This document shows, in pieces, positions 18,227 to 27,371 of a stretch of 64,000 nucleotides of DNA (within the stretch, counting starts at the first letter, position 1; each line of letters opens with the position of its first letter). Location: assembly GCF_018916875.1 (NCBI RefSeq), contig NZ_JAHLNO010000021.1, positions 62,001 to 126,000 on the forward strand, read 5' to 3'. The notes under the pieces were generated by a model that saw nothing but the letters and a program-made list of their open reading frames with translations, did not search any database and was not told the DNA's origin. The translations under genes were made by a program, and so were the position numbers. This DNA is from Virgibacillus proomii. GTDB lineage: Bacteria; Bacillota; Bacilli; Bacillales; Amphibacillaceae.

Positions 18227-19102
18227 ATGAACCAGTTTACAACAGAAATCGTCGAAGCTCTAGTAAAAAAACAAGATATTACCGAAGTTTTTCGGACGCA
18301 TTTAGAAGCAGCCATCAATACGCTACTGGCAACAGAACTAACGGCTTTTTTAGATTACGAAAAATATGATCGAATTGGCTTCAACTCCGGCAATTCACGT
18401 AATGGTTCATATTCACGTACATTACACACGGAATACGGTGATTTAAACATCCAAATTCCACGTGATCGTAACGACGAGTTCAAGCAACAGACAATCGCCC
18501 CCTATAAACGTTCAAATGACACGTTAGAATCAACCGTTATTCACCTCTTCCAAAAAGGGATTACGATGTCAGAAATCGCCGGTTTAATCGAAAAAATGTA
18601 TGGCCATCATTACACGCCACAGACGATTTCCAACATGACAAAAGTGGTCACAGAACAGGTAGAAGCCTTTAATAAACGTCCCTTAAATGCACGCTATGTC
18701 TGCGTTTATTTAGATGCGACCTATATTCCTGTTCGTCGTAAAACGGTATCTAAAGAAGCTGTTTATATCGCTGTTGGTATTCGTGAGGACGGCTCAAAAG
18801 AAGTACTGGCCTACACGATTGCACCAACTGAATCTGCTTACAACTGGCAGGAACTGCTCACAGAACTCAAGGAACGTGGTGTCGAAGAAGTGCTTCTGTT
18901 TATTTCTGATGGCTTAAAAGGCATGGTGGATGCCATTTCTACAGTCTTTCCGAAAGCACAGTACCAAACTTGTCTAGTACATGTGGCACGGAATATCTCC
19001 CACAAGGTCCGTGTAGAAGATCGTCAAGAAATCTGTGATGACTTTAAAACCATATACAAGACTAACTATATAAAGTCAACTAGCTTTAGCGACGACATTT
19101 AA
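18227..19102 (+). pseudogene. IS256-family transposase, 3'-truncated
   Basis: 291 codons against the usual 390-410. The N-terminal part and the first two catalytic Asp regions (YLDATYIPVRR and FISDGLKGM) are present, followed by the zinc-like segment YQTCLVHVARN. After DDFKTIYK the sequence departs from the family and soon stops, so the last catalytic Glu and the right IS end are lost. The break lies about 220 bases from the left attachment site of the rpsI island. Confidence 0.88.
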
Positions 19103-19240
19103 CTGTGTATGGCAAAATAAAAGTGCAAACTTTGCAAAGAAAAAATGCAGAGTCTTGCACTAAATTTTTGTGCAAATAAAAAAGAATTGCCAGTCACCCC
19201 AAGTTCCACTACATTAAATTGTGTTGATCAAAATAATATC

Positions 19241-19259
19241 GTGGTCAACATGTGGTCAA
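19241..19259. repeat. direct repeat GTGGTCAA x2, possible arm-type sites of a lost integrase
   Basis: GTGGTCAA occurs at 19241-19248 and 19252-19259, spaced 11 bases. Its position beside a terminator and the att core mirrors the right end of the intact island. It may mark the end of an earlier, deleted element. Confidence 0.4.
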
Positions 19260-19276
19260 ATACTATTTAAAGGCAT

Positions 19277-19310
19277 AAAAAAGACCCTTTCCACCGAAGT
19301 GAAAAGAGCC
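19277..19310 (-). terminator. displaced ancestral rpsI terminator
   Basis: On the minus strand a 12-bp stem (with G-U pairs) formed by 19299-19310 and 19283-19294 closes on a TTCG tetraloop and is followed by six T. It lies 17 bases beyond the left attachment repeat, where the rpsI terminator would have been before the island inserted. Confidence 0.75.
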
Positions 19311-19327
19311 TTGAAACATAGAGATAT

Positions 19328-19389
19328 TAACGTTTTGAGAACTGTGGTGCACGACGAGCGCCTTTAAGACCGTATTTCTTACGTTCTTT
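19328..19389. repeat. left attachment repeat (duplicate of the rpsI 3' end)
   Basis: 62 bases identical to 29003-29064 except one C-to-T change at 19375. On the minus strand it encodes the last 19-20 residues of ribosomal protein S9, ending QFSKR-stop, but without the rest of the gene. This is the typical product of site-specific integration into a gene 3' end. Confidence 0.92.
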
Positions 19390-19501
19390 GAGGCAGGGTG
19401 TTTAACATATTACACAAAAAGCCCTAAAATGCCTAAAAATCAAAGTTTAAGGGTATTTAACAAAATATCGGTCTACCAATTTATCTGTGTTTATATTAAA
19501 T

Positions 19502-19541
19502 TTACATTCAGATTACATTCAATAAGCTAGAATTACATTCA
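19502..19541. repeat. three direct TTACATTCA repeats, probable integrase arm sites (left end)
   Basis: TTACATTCA occurs at 19502-19510, 19513-19521 and 19533-19541. The 11-base form ATTACATTCAC (19532-19542) recurs inverted at the right end (28887-28897). Placement 110-210 bases inside the left att repeat fits arm-type sites of a Tn916-like integrase. The rest of 19390-19695 has no gene. Confidence 0.6.
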
Positions 19542-19695
19542 CTAATTTATATTAAATGTCACCTTCAAATTTTTCACCCTTAGTGAATACCAAAACAAAT
19601 AATATATTAAAAATGTGCAGAGAATCCTCTTGATGTTTTAGTTTTTCCTGTAGTTACATTATTCTGTTCAAGCCCCCTCCTCTGTAATATCCTCT

Positions 19696-20490
19696 TTATC
19701 TTTCATCAAGATAAGTTTGTATTAGAAATAGAGACATAGAACCAGCTAAATTAACTGCTAGCTCTGCATGGCGAGCAGAAGGTTTATAGTATTGTACTTT
19801 CCCTTTTCCGTGAGCATCACCATGTATATTTCTTAAATTTCCTAGTCCATTAACAATTGATGAGCATCCACCTAAAATTTGTTTAAAAAGTTTTTGGTTA
19901 TGTTGTTCAGGAGATAAATTTAGTTCATTAGCTACCAACTTATATATGTCATGTAAATTAGCACTTTTGCTGTAATTTATATTTCTTTCATCCAATATAT
20001 ATTTCAGAACGCCTTCTACAAGTGTTCTGGATAAAGTTATAGCACCTTCAGGATCATTTTCTATTCTCTCTACAGCTGTGTTCCAGTAATTAATGACATG
20101 TTCAGAATTAAATATTTGTAAGTTCTCACCAATTGATTCAATTAAGGGTAGTTTCTCCTGATCTTCAAGATATTCTAGCAGTTTATTAAAGTCATCCCAT
20201 ATAAATTGTCTTCTTTCAGCATATGTAGGGAACTTATACTTTATAAACTGCCAAAACTGGGAAAGGTCTCTATTATTTATTACATAGCGGGGTAACAACT
20301 GTTTAGTTTGACCATTTTTCATGAAATAACTTCTAAGTTCAATATAATGGTCGTCATTAACCGGGCCATCGTTAGTGCTCATATTAATTAATAACCTTTG
20401 CAAGTATTCCGCCTTCTCACAATCACTTATAAAATCATCTAAGTTTGAATTTTTGCTTGCCTCTAATAGGTTAACATGTGTATTATTCAA
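19696..20490 (-). CDS. Abi_C-type (abortive infection C-terminal) protein
   Basis: About 264 residues. The C-terminal half carries the Abi_C-like pattern: RTLVEGVLKYIL, LHDIYKLVANELNL, then LGNLRNIHGDAHGKG with conserved Arg-Asn-x-x-Gly-Asp-x-His, and a final helix of aliphatic residues. The N-terminal half (EYLQRLLINM, LRSYFMKNG) is helical and unassigned. TTG at 20490 is preferred, with AAGGGTGG 5 bases upstream; a GTG at 20499 overlaps that site. It follows the helicase-nuclease gene on the same strand after 200 bases, suggesting one module. Abi_C proteins are linked to phage resistance; mechanism unknown. Confidence 0.65.
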   Translation of the reverse strand: MNNTHVNLLEASKNSNLDDFISDCEKAEYLQRLLINMSTNDGPVNDDHYIELRSYFMKNGQTKQLLPRYVINNRDLSQFWQFIKYKFPTYAERRQFIWDDFNKLLEYLEDQEKLPLIESIGENLQIFNSEHVINYWNTAVERIENDPEGAITLSRTLVEGVLKYILDERNINYSKSANLHDIYKLVANELNLSPEQHNQKLFKQILGGCSSIVNGLGNLRNIHGDAHGKGKVQYYKPSARHAELAVNLAGSMSLFLIQTYLDER

Positions 20491-20529
20491 ATGAACCACC
20501 CTTCTTAAATGATGCGCTATTTAAGTACC

Positions 20530-20548
20530 GCCATTACGTAATAATGGC
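20530..20548. promoter_or_regulatory. inverted repeat in the helicase-Abi_C spacer
   Basis: GCCATTA and TAATGGC flank CGTAA, about 40 bases upstream of the Abi_C start. It could be an operator or a processing/attenuation hairpin between the two genes. Nothing else is seen in this 200-base gap. Confidence 0.4.
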
Positions 20549-20690
20549 AGCATTTGAATTGTAACTTTTCTTGACAACCCAGCCTAAGTAAAACGGGCGC
20601 TGAATCTTGCTCCTCTCTTACGCCGCTTACTGATTTCACTTTTTGCCTATTAAAGCCACATGTCGAATGTTGAAAAGGCGAAACAAAATT

Positions 20691-23201
20691 TTACACGCAA
20701 ATTTCAAAAGGTACCAAATAGTTTTTTGCAATGCGGTCTGAACGTAGAGTCGAACTTTCTAATAAACGATTACATTCCACTTCTAGCATTTCAATATCTA
20801 ATTGTGATTTGCTAAGTGAAGATAATAGTAAACGTGCATCTGAAACCAAAGACATTAGCTTCTCATATGTGAGTGCGTGGGACGCCCCTGCTACAGCAGC
20901 GCGAGTAGCCTTATTCTTAGGATGCACACTAACTCTTACGCAATCGTATTCCGGATATTCACTTGCAAACCACTCTGCCGCTACCAAGAGTTGCCCATGC
21001 TGTTCCTTTGTCAATGCATTTTTTTCTTTTTTCCTACTCTTTGCTTCAATAACAAATCCAACTCTTTCTGGTAGTAGCCAAAGTACATCCGGACCTTCAC
21101 CGTCTAAATCGTGACGTTCAGAGCTGAGTCCAATCATAGCAGCCAAATCGCAAAGAGCTTGTTCAAATCGATTAGCTGTAGCATCTTCATGCAAATTTGC
21201 TACAACTTCCTCGAATGATTGTAAAAACCCCTGTCGGAGTCGATAGCCTCCTATTTTCTGAGCAATTGCTCTTGCCTGTGAGCTTGGTATAGATAAGGGA
21301 CGATATGGTGGAAGAATTCTTGGTCTAATTAAGTTTCTGTTGTTGGCAAACGCTTGACGTTGTAGGTCTAAAGCTCTATCTGCGTTCCCCCATCTCTCTG
21401 CTATACGAGCTGCTAATTGTTGAAACCATCCACGCATTTGTATATCAAGAGCTTGTTCATTATTTTTTACCACTTGTTCAAGTTTAGCAATTGCTTGTTC
21501 ATGATAACCATCACTCCAAAGATTTATTGCTTTCCTTTCCGCTTTTGCCTGAGTAAAATGGAAATCATTAGACTCATCTTCATCGACCAATTCAGCTAGA
21601 GTTTCAGCGTGGTATTCAATCCAGTCTTTATCTCGATCTATACTTCTTTGAATAGTTTGTGCTAAATCTTTAAGACTTCCTATTTCCTTACTTACTTCAA
21701 TTCCCATATCTAATTGAGCTCTGGTTGCACTAGTAAGGAAACGAAAGTTCGCATCCTTTGCTACCCAAGATGAAATATCTCTTCCCACTAATAGAATTAC
21801 ACAATGATCCCCTGCTCCACGAGCACCCCTACCTATTCCTTGCTCAATCCTTTGAGCTAACATACGAGTGATAGTCGTCCCTCCGTATAGCGCACTTGCT
21901 CTATAAAGCTCATAATCTGATGTTCCTGATGGTAAGCCATTCATAAGAAGGATTCGACAGGAGTCTCCAGGCAAATCCATTCCATCATAGCGATTGGCAA
22001 AGACAACAGGGCCTCTAATCTCTTCTTTTTGCAATTTAGTAACCAAACTTTCGACTTCTTTTGACCCCTTTGCCACAGTGGCCACTTCCGACCAAGCTTC
22101 TGTCGCTTTATCAGATGGAACCAGAACAATCGACCCCACGTCTAATTTATCCGCGGCCCATTTAATTATTCTTTCACCATGTTCCTTTTCGTATTCAAAT
22201 GACATTAATTCAGGAATAAGGATCATTCTTTCACTAATACCTGCCAAGGAACGAGATTGAAGAGCCTTTTTAACAGAATCAGGATTTACATCAAAAGTTC
22301 GAATAATTTCACTATCATCTGCAATAGTTGCTGACATATAAATTCTTCTAGGTGCGTCATAGAATGTTGGAAATACATTTAATAAGGGAAGAATGGGTGT
22401 AATTGTAAAAGCTTCTTTACTTACAAGTGCGTGGCAGAGATGAAGTTGATCCCTCAGTAAAGGCCAAACTAATCTATACTTAACCGAATCAGATTTTAAT
22501 TGCTCCCTAACCGCATCTAATTGTTCATGCCAAGCCCAGTAGGGTACTTCCAGAATTGAATAGTCAGAACCAGACACTATATCTTCTAATGTCCCTAGTT
22601 TATCAATATCCCTAAATGATTTTCGAAATAAGTCAACTAGTTCTAGATAACGAGAAGGGTTATCCTTAGATTTCACTTTAAGAGTAAAAGAATCACGAAC
22701 TACAGAAAAAGCTGCATGTGCATCGTCAAGAATAACTGCCGCTACATTCTGAGGATTTACTTCACCTCGAAGACCAAATTTACTTTTTCCATTAAACAGT
22801 GCCTTATACGTCCCGACCATAATAGCTTTCCCATTAACAAAGTCTTCATCAAGTGGTTTACCTGTTACATATGGTACAGCATGGATACCTAATTCATCCG
22901 CCTTTTCAAGTGTTTGCTGAACAAGTTGTGTTGTCGGAGCTAAATAGAGAACTGGTTCACCAGTCTCGTTTTGAGTAGATTGTGCCATAAGTAATCCAAC
23001 AAGAGTCTTGCCGCCTCCCGTATGTAATTTCAGTACTATATCCTTTTCATTTCTACGTTCAAACCATTTTTGAAGAATCTCAGTTTGACTAGTATATAAG
23101 TCATTAACCCCCTCGGGTTTTGGTAATCTTCTAAATATCTCTGTAGGATCTATCGACTTCGATTTTGATTTTTTTGACTTTAGTTTTTTAAAATCAACCA
23201 T
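20691..23201 (-). CDS. SF2 helicase with C-terminal PD-(D/E)XK nuclease-like domain
   Basis: 836 residues from ATG 23201 (a GTG at 23210 lies too close to the AGAGGAA site; residue numbers here count from that GTG). An N-terminal helicase core shows motif I HTGGGKT (63-69), motif II DDAH (162-165), motif III SAT (293-295) and motif VI QRIEQGIGRGARG (453-465). A helical, TPR-like middle (about 555-625) follows. Near 690-730 the line GPDVLW...FVIEAKS gives P707-D708, E722 and K724, a literal PD-(D/E)XK arrangement. It is probably a DNA-translocating defence nuclease. It pairs with an Abi_C gene downstream. The layout recalls helicase-based systems such as Hachiman, but the partner differs. Confidence 0.75.
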   Translation of the reverse strand: MVDFKKLKSKKSKSKSIDPTEIFRRLPKPEGVNDLYTSQTEILQKWFERRNEKDIVLKLHTGGGKTLVGLLMAQSTQNETGEPVLYLAPTTQLVQQTLEKADELGIHAVPYVTGKPLDEDFVNGKAIMVGTYKALFNGKSKFGLRGEVNPQNVAAVILDDAHAAFSVVRDSFTLKVKSKDNPSRYLELVDLFRKSFRDIDKLGTLEDIVSGSDYSILEVPYWAWHEQLDAVREQLKSDSVKYRLVWPLLRDQLHLCHALVSKEAFTITPILPLLNVFPTFYDAPRRIYMSATIADDSEIIRTFDVNPDSVKKALQSRSLAGISERMILIPELMSFEYEKEHGERIIKWAADKLDVGSIVLVPSDKATEAWSEVATVAKGSKEVESLVTKLQKEEIRGPVVFANRYDGMDLPGDSCRILLMNGLPSGTSDYELYRASALYGGTTITRMLAQRIEQGIGRGARGAGDHCVILLVGRDISSWVAKDANFRFLTSATRAQLDMGIEVSKEIGSLKDLAQTIQRSIDRDKDWIEYHAETLAELVDEDESNDFHFTQAKAERKAINLWSDGYHEQAIAKLEQVVKNNEQALDIQMRGWFQQLAARIAERWGNADRALDLQRQAFANNRNLIRPRILPPYRPLSIPSSQARAIAQKIGGYRLRQGFLQSFEEVVANLHEDATANRFEQALCDLAAMIGLSSERHDLDGEGPDVLWLLPERVGFVIEAKSRKKEKNALTKEQHGQLLVAAEWFASEYPEYDCVRVSVHPKNKATRAAVAGASHALTYEKLMSLVSDARLLLSSLSKSQLDIEMLEVECNRLLESSTLRSDRIAKNYLVPFEICV

Positions 23202-23519
23202 ATCATCCACTTCCTCTTAGTTTCAGTTATATATAGGACGATTTTATCACAAGTATATAAAAATTCCCTCTACTTTTCCTATAATGTGTAAATATTAACT
23301 ATAACTAAACTATTCTACTTGTTAACCCAAAAAGACCGATTCAAATATATAGATCGATTGTTAAAAAAATATTACAAAGTCCCTCATCAAAAATCAAAAT
23401 ATTTATTAGCCTTATTATTATATTTCTCACAGGCTCTTTTACTCAAGAGCTCTGTTATTTTTGATTATCCTATTTAGATATATATCAATGTATTTTCTTT
23501 AAAAAGGAGTTTTGTATTA
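23202..23519. other. AT-rich spacer between helicase and integrase fragment
   Basis: Contains the divergent promoter region of the helicase gene and, at its right edge, the ribosome-binding site AAAGGAG of the integrase fragment. Nothing else is recognised. Confidence 0.4.
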
Positions 23520-23717
23520 TTGGCATCATATAAAAAATATCAATCTAAATCAGGCTTACGCTGGCTGGTTCAAATTAGCTTGGGTAAAGATCCCATTACT
23601 GGTAAGTATAAAAGTACTACTAGAAGAGGATTCAAAACAAAGAAAGAAGCAGAAGCTGCTGCAAGAGAAATACTTATAAGACATTCTAAATTTATATGTT
23701 TTCTTTATAGCCTTTAA
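23520..23717 (+). pseudogene. 5' fragment of a second tyrosine integrase
   Basis: The first 57 residues are nearly identical to the start of the integrase at 27714, including the same TTG start and AAAGGAG site: the AP2-like arm-binding domain (ASYKKYQSKSG, GKYKSTTRRGFKTKKEAEAAA). Homology ends at ILIRHSK, after which 8 unrelated codons precede a stop. It carries no catalytic domain. It marks the junction between the two defence modules. Confidence 0.85.
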
Positions 23718-23856
23718 AAAATGTATAATCAAACTTAACGAATAAACCTACACATTGCGGGAAATTTTGAATCTCATGCACAAATTCATATGAAAAAAGC
23801 CCATCACACATTAAGGCAATGAGCTAGGAAGGAAGTTCTTAAATCTAACTTTATCT

Positions 23857-26142
23857 TTATTTTACAAATAGTTCATTTCTATTTTTCACTTGGGCCATTT
23901 CTAATTTATTATACTGTGTAATTGTGCTTTGATATGCGTCACCTTGATATTTCTCGTACTCTACAGTAACAACTACAGCATAATTAAAAAAGTCAGAAAG
24001 GTGTTCTTCAATATTTCTATCCATAGCATGTAATACCAAGAATGGAGAATCTAGATTTTTATATTGTACAGAAACACCTTTTTTCACAATTGTATCCCAT
24101 TTAAATTCAGCTCTTCTTTCTTGTTCATTCAGATACCTTGTGCCTGACTTTGTAATAGGAAACCGGCTTTGTTTCCAATTTTGATTCAATAATTCCTTTA
24201 CCTCATCTTCCTGAGTGATTAGATTCCTTTTGTAATTATGCTTTCTATCAGGAGATGTAAACTTATACTCGTTTGCATTTGGATAAAAGTATTCCTCAAT
24301 CCCGCTTGTTGTGTAATCTTCCGTATTTAGAGGATTAGGTTTTGCGGCAAAAGCAATAGTCCAATAGATATTTACCTTTCCATTATAATCAAGATCCTTT
24401 ACTATCGGGATTTCTAACCGAGCATATTTTTTAGGTAGTATCCTTTGTTTATATAAAACTGTAACTCTATTACTATCGCACCCTAATATATCTTCTACCT
24501 TATTTGGAGTTGCACCATAACCTAAATACCTATCAAATTGCATGTTAGGATGAATTGAACTATTTATAATTAATGCTTTAGCAACCAATGGATCAACCAA
24601 ATTACATCTTCCCATCAACTCCGCCGCTTTTCTAGCCACCAACGGTGCAGCAAAGCTAGTACCACTAGCAAAAAAACGCGAACTTCCATCTATACCCACC
24701 AAATGAAAAGGGTTTCTTTCGCAACCACCAAATTCTACTATGTCAGGCTTTACCTTAGCTCCTTCTCTCCCCTCTCCAGTACTACTATATGGCGCTCTAA
24801 TTATTTTTTGTTCTAGATCAAATGTATAAGCTCCAATACCTAGACCATTTACAGTATCCGAGGGAGATTGAATTCTTCTACTATCATCGTCTTCCAAATC
24901 ACCATCATTTCCTACAGCTACTGTAAATAACCTTTCTCCATTTTGTGATAGACTGTCGATTACATACGTGAATCTTGAAATATAATCATCTTCAATAGGT
25001 CCATATGGACCTATTGATAAATTATATATTTTTATATCCGTTCTTTTGGGTACAACCTCTTCAATAACATCTATAACTTCATATAAGTCTACATCATTGG
25101 GATCAGATGGAGGAAGGACACGGAAGCTCTCCACATTTACAAATGGGGTTTCAAGCGTATCTTCTTTCCCGTATTCCTTTAGATCACCATAGAGGATTGT
25201 ACCTACCACTCCCGTTCCGTGTTGGATAAAATCTGGGATTTCTTCTGTTTCAATAGAATAATTTTCTTTAGAGAAATCTTTAAAATACGGAGAATTTTCT
25301 TTGAGTCCCCCGTCAAACACTCCCACTAAAACAGATGATTTTGTTTTTTCAGGCGGAGGTTTTGGCAAAGATAGGTTAGTTAGAGATCCTCTAATTTCTG
25401 GAACTCCTCTAAAAACCATTGGATGTACAGTTCGAATTGGATTAAAATTTACCAAGTGCTCTAATGTTTCCCGTTCCACATATGCACTGATGAATGTTGG
25501 GCCAGGTGAATAACTGCGAATTTTAACCTTATTAGGATTTCCCCCATATTTATTAAACAGATTCATAAATCTTTCTTCCGCTACATCTTCCAAGTTACCA
25601 AACGGATGTAAAACAAATTCAACACGCCCACTATCCCAGTCTTTATTAAAAATATTTAGAAGATAATTGTTATCCCCAATATAAAATTCCTCCACTATTC
25701 TAATGTCATCAATAAAACCTTTAGGTAATTCAGAAGACTTTTGATTAAGTAGATGCTCTAAATACACTAGTTCATCCTCTGACATTCTTAGGAATATACT
25801 CTTCCCCTGCCTTATTTTCTCTTTTCCATTGTTCACTTCTTTCTCCTGCCATTTTTTTGAACCAACGTCTTTTACTCCCGACTGCTTTATTAAATTATTG
25901 GGATGATATGATTTCGCGGTATAACCCAGAGCCATTTTCATGTTAAATATTACTTCATCTAATCTATTTTCAGGTGGAATTTCTTTAACTTTGCCTTTCA
26001 CCGTATAAATCTGACTGAGTAGTTTGTTCCTTGCCTCTTCATAAGATGGTCTTCTGTCAGTAATAGGGGCACCCGGTCTATTTTGATCTGGAAAAATATA
26101 GTTCTCTCCTCTACCTAAAATAGGTCTAAATTTATCATCCAT
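23857..26142 (-). CDS. IetS-like subtilisin-family (S8) defence protease
   Basis: A 761-residue cytoplasmic S8 peptidase without signal peptide. Catalytic Asp277 is in VFDGG, His308 in QHGTG, oxyanion Asn412 in VGND and Ser496 in SGTSFAAP. Residues 1-265 form a long N-terminal region and 520-761 a beta-rich C-terminal domain. It starts 16 bases after an AAA+ ATPase gene and has a strong GGAGG. AAA+ plus subtilase pairs are the IetAS system, first described as a plasmid stability toxin-antitoxin pair and later as an anti-phage system. Here the protease would be the effector, controlled by the ATPase. The pairing is clear; the trigger is unknown. Confidence 0.85.
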   Translation of the reverse strand: MDDKFRPILGRGENYIFPDQNRPGAPITDRRPSYEEARNKLLSQIYTVKGKVKEIPPENRLDEVIFNMKMALGYTAKSYHPNNLIKQSGVKDVGSKKWQEKEVNNGKEKIRQGKSIFLRMSEDELVYLEHLLNQKSSELPKGFIDDIRIVEEFYIGDNNYLLNIFNKDWDSGRVEFVLHPFGNLEDVAEERFMNLFNKYGGNPNKVKIRSYSPGPTFISAYVERETLEHLVNFNPIRTVHPMVFRGVPEIRGSLTNLSLPKPPPEKTKSSVLVGVFDGGLKENSPYFKDFSKENYSIETEEIPDFIQHGTGVVGTILYGDLKEYGKEDTLETPFVNVESFRVLPPSDPNDVDLYEVIDVIEEVVPKRTDIKIYNLSIGPYGPIEDDYISRFTYVIDSLSQNGERLFTVAVGNDGDLEDDDSRRIQSPSDTVNGLGIGAYTFDLEQKIIRAPYSSTGEGREGAKVKPDIVEFGGCERNPFHLVGIDGSSRFFASGTSFAAPLVARKAAELMGRCNLVDPLVAKALIINSSIHPNMQFDRYLGYGATPNKVEDILGCDSNRVTVLYKQRILPKKYARLEIPIVKDLDYNGKVNIYWTIAFAAKPNPLNTEDYTTSGIEEYFYPNANEYKFTSPDRKHNYKRNLITQEDEVKELLNQNWKQSRFPITKSGTRYLNEQERRAEFKWDTIVKKGVSVQYKNLDSPFLVLHAMDRNIEEHLSDFFNYAVVVTVEYEKYQGDAYQSTITQYNKLEMAQVKNRNELFVK

Positions 26143-26158
26143 CTAAATTTCCTCCTTT

Positions 26159-27247
26159 TTATTTTAGATAATACTGTATAGTTGAAGGACTTTTTCCTAA
26201 CCAACTAGCTAAAGTCCTTATAGAAACATCTAAGTTTTCCTTTGCTAATTTACAAAACTTCTTGTTAAATTCAACAATATCTCCTTTTATAAAATCGGGT
26301 AATTCCCTAAGTAAAGCATTTTCAAGACTTATTTCAGAAAGAATAGACTTCCTTTTAGCTCTTTCCACTAACTTGCAAATATCAGCACCTGACAATCCTT
26401 CAGCCATCCCACCTATTAATTGAATTATATTGACTACATCTTTATTCATTTCAATATTAGTTAGTTCGTTCAACAGAATTTGGATTCTTTCCTCCTCTTC
26501 AGGCAATCTAATTTCAATTGCCCTATCAAATCTCCTCCAAATTGCGTCATCTAATAGGCTAGGATGATTAGTTGCTGCAATTAAAATGGTGTGGCTAGGC
26601 CAATTCTCTAGTTCCTTTAATAGCACATTTACTATTCTTTTTAATTCTCCTAAATCAGACATGTCATCTCTTCTTTTAGCTACGGCATCGAACTCATCCA
26701 AAAGTAGGATTGAGGGTCTTGATTTTGCATAATCTAAAACTTTTTTCATGTTTTGCCCGGTTTTTCCTAGATAACTCGAAATTGTACTAGAAAGGTCAAG
26801 AACAATTAGGCTGAGGTCAAAAACCCCTGAAATATATTTTGCAAGTTCCGTTTTTCCAACACCAGGAGGCCCATATAATAATAAAGAACTAGGTGGATTC
26901 AATCCCACACTCATAAGTTTCTTTGATTCCTTTCTCTCTTGGATAAATGTATCAATTAGCTCATTAACCTTATTCGTAAAAATCGGTCGTGCAATTTCTA
27001 TCGGTTCATCAATTGTTGCTAGAGAGAAAAGTGTCTCAGTATCAACAGGTGAATCCCCCATCCCTATTGATCTTTTTGTACTAGCACCAACTCCATGTTG
27101 CGAAAGTGCCTCAGCTATCTCATCTGCAATTCCGGGATGAGTATCCTTAATTCGTCTAATTAACCTCATGGCAATAGACCTTACAGTTCTATAATCCTCA
27201 TCTAACGATGCTCTGATAAGGGTTGGCAACAATTTTTCTAAACTCAT
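26159..27247 (-). CDS. IetA-like AAA+ ATPase with C-terminal helix-turn-helix
   Basis: About 362 residues. A helical N-terminal region (1-90) precedes an AAA+ module: Walker A GPPGVGKTE (Lys about 132), Walker B ILLLDEFD, sensor-1 AATNHP and arginine finger WRRFDR. It is the FtsH/CDC48-like type used with proteases. The last 22 residues (IRTLASWLGKSPSTIQYYLK) read as a helix-turn-helix, unusual for this role. ATG 27247 is preferred (GAGGTG 9 bases upstream) over an overlapping GTG. It precedes the subtilase gene by 16 bases. A palindrome at 27356-27371 upstream may be an operator. Confidence 0.85.
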   Translation of the reverse strand: MSLEKLLPTLIRASLDEDYRTVRSIAMRLIRRIKDTHPGIADEIAEALSQHGVGASTKRSIGMGDSPVDTETLFSLATIDEPIEIARPIFTNKVNELIDTFIQERKESKKLMSVGLNPPSSLLLYGPPGVGKTELAKYISGVFDLSLIVLDLSSTISSYLGKTGQNMKKVLDYAKSRPSILLLDEFDAVAKRRDDMSDLGELKRIVNVLLKELENWPSHTILIAATNHPSLLDDAIWRRFDRAIEIRLPEEEERIQILLNELTNIEMNKDVVNIIQLIGGMAEGLSGADICKLVERAKRKSILSEISLENALLRELPDFIKGDIVEFNKKFCKLAKENLDVSIRTLASWLGKSPSTIQYYLK

Positions 27248-27355
27248 CGTATCATACACCTCAATTTACTATTTAAATAATACACAACAAAAACACTTTA
27301 AACACAACATAATTTATTAATGGTGTATTATAATATTACCCATTCAATAATTATA

Positions 27356-27371
27356 ATACACTTAAGTGTAT
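27356..27371. promoter_or_regulatory. perfect 16-bp palindrome upstream of the ietAS-like pair
   Basis: ATACACTTAAGTGTAT is fully self-complementary and lies 109 bases before the ATPase start. It is a candidate operator, possibly for the helix-turn-helix at the end of the ATPase itself. The rest of 27260-27713 is AT-rich with no gene. Confidence 0.5.

Noticed and set aside
20691..23201. Hachiman or Type I/III restriction helicase
   Set aside because: The partner gene is Abi_C-like, no methyltransferase or specificity gene is adjacent, and no DUF1837-like protein is seen.
23718..23856. A further rpsI core between the two defence modules
   Set aside because: I looked for the TTAACGTTTTGAGAA core next to the integrase fragment and found none.
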